Notes under the pieces: generated by a model
The model's database searches: none
Told to the model about the DNA's origin: nothing
Seen by the model: only the letters and a program-made list of their open reading frames with translations
Made by a program: the position numbers and the translations under genes
In this document: one piece after another, positions 63,611-64,000 of the stretch
How positions within the stretch are numbered: the stretch's first letter is position 1
How the letters are laid out: each line of letters starts with the position of its first letter
Assembly (NCBI GenBank): GCA_036867785.1
Contig: CP145409.1
Location: forward strand, 248,001 to 312,000
Source: Plasmodiophora brassicae
Taxonomy: Eukaryota; Endomyxa: Phytomyxea; Phytomyxea; Plasmodiophorida
DNA length: 64,000 bases
Direction: 5' to 3'

Positions 63611-64000
63611 ATGGAGGCCGGCAACGGCGCGGGGCTGTGGCTTCACGGCACCGCCTGCCCCGTCATCAACGCCGATGACGCCCACGTGGACGCGCAGCTC
63701 GACTACGCCGCCGAGGTGACGCCCACGAATCCCGGCGGCGTCCATATTCCGACGGGCGACGCCCTCGCGCAAATACGCGCTGATCGGCAACGGGAAGTCC
63801 TCATGCGAATGGCAACTAAAGCCGGTAGGGATATGATGTGCGCCGCCGACTGATTGCCTGTCTCACGCCGCTATTGCAGAGCGTGCAAGACGATCGCGTG
63901 TTAAGCGAAAAGCGTATGTCGCCGATCTAGAAGCGCAAGTGCAGGCTTACACCGAACGACTGGCGGCCCTCCAGGCTGAGGAGGCGCGTCTCGACGCGGA
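63611..64000 (+). CDS. bZIP transcription factor with altered basic region, cut by the window edge
   Basis: Exon 1 63611-63824, a 55-nt intron, exon 2 from 63880 beyond the window end. The splice joins MRMATKA to ERARRSRVKRKAYVADLE, a bZIP basic region followed by the start of a leucine zipper (VQAYTERLAALQAEEARLDA). The closest likeness is to the NREAARKSRLRKKAYVQQLE type. In that alignment the invariant Asn is Lys and the following Arg is Ala, while the later ARRSR-x-K-R-K residues are kept. N-terminal ~60 residues: MEAGNGAGLWLHGTACPV with no known domain. A nuclear DNA-binding dimer is expected; the changed Asn may alter its site. Confidence 0.8.

Overview
The window comes from a compact, GC-rich nuclear genome of a single-celled eukaryote. 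Genes lie on both strands, often only tens to a few hundred bases apart. Nearly all multi-exon genes are cut by GT-AG introns of about 48-70 nt, with a few candidates of 32-41 nt. A flagellar-tip CEP104 relative, two giant TmcB-like membrane proteins, many secreted or disordered low-complexity proteins and this intron style fit a zoosporic protist. My best guess is a phytomyxid rhizarian such as Plasmodiophora, but this is inference from gene content and not a match I could run. Exon models were built by hand from splice signals, reading phase and family alignment from memory. Each multi-exon model closes in frame.

Layout. 0-8 kb: end of an acidic protein, CEP104-like, a small unknown, eIF1, the E2 enzyme UBE2H, ORC6, a Ty1/copia fossil folded into an inverted repeat, and a PMF1/Nnf1-like kinetochore protein. 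7.8-8.8 kb: three tRNA-Cys genes, two of them in the arms of a large palindrome. 9-11 kb: two adjacent C2H2 zinc-finger genes. 11-22 kb: a coiled-coil unknown, a secreted CAP-like protein, a glutathione transferase, TmcB-like gene 1 (1,703 aa) and an MTD1-like folate dehydrogenase. 22-45 kb: PP2C phosphatase, a USP36-type deubiquitinase, a 1,145-aa repeat-rich disordered protein, a RAP-domain protein, an LRR protein, a multi-pass membrane protein, a BED-finger exon, an SDR lacking the usual Tyr, a coiled-coil protein and CLEC16A. 45-60 kb: TmcB-like gene 2 (1,721 aa), followed by three tandem secreted proteins with Pro/Thr repeats and Ser/Gly/Tyr-rich tails, interleaved with three collinear fragments of a decayed third TmcB gene. 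60-64 kb: an IQ-motif protein, a GH16 wall enzyme with a C-terminal membrane anchor, and the start of a bZIP factor.

How the genes fit together. Most are ordinary housekeeping genes: translation start, ubiquitin, replication origin, kinetochore, autophagy and mitochondrial RNA. The accessory part is 45-60 kb. There a TmcB-like sensor gene and a small secreted-protein gene appear to have been copied together. The secreted copies have diverged by expanding different exon-encoded modules, they share a conserved block just upstream of the ATG, and the first copy has three upstream repeats carrying CRE-like sites. Adhesion, surface or effector roles are possible but not shown.
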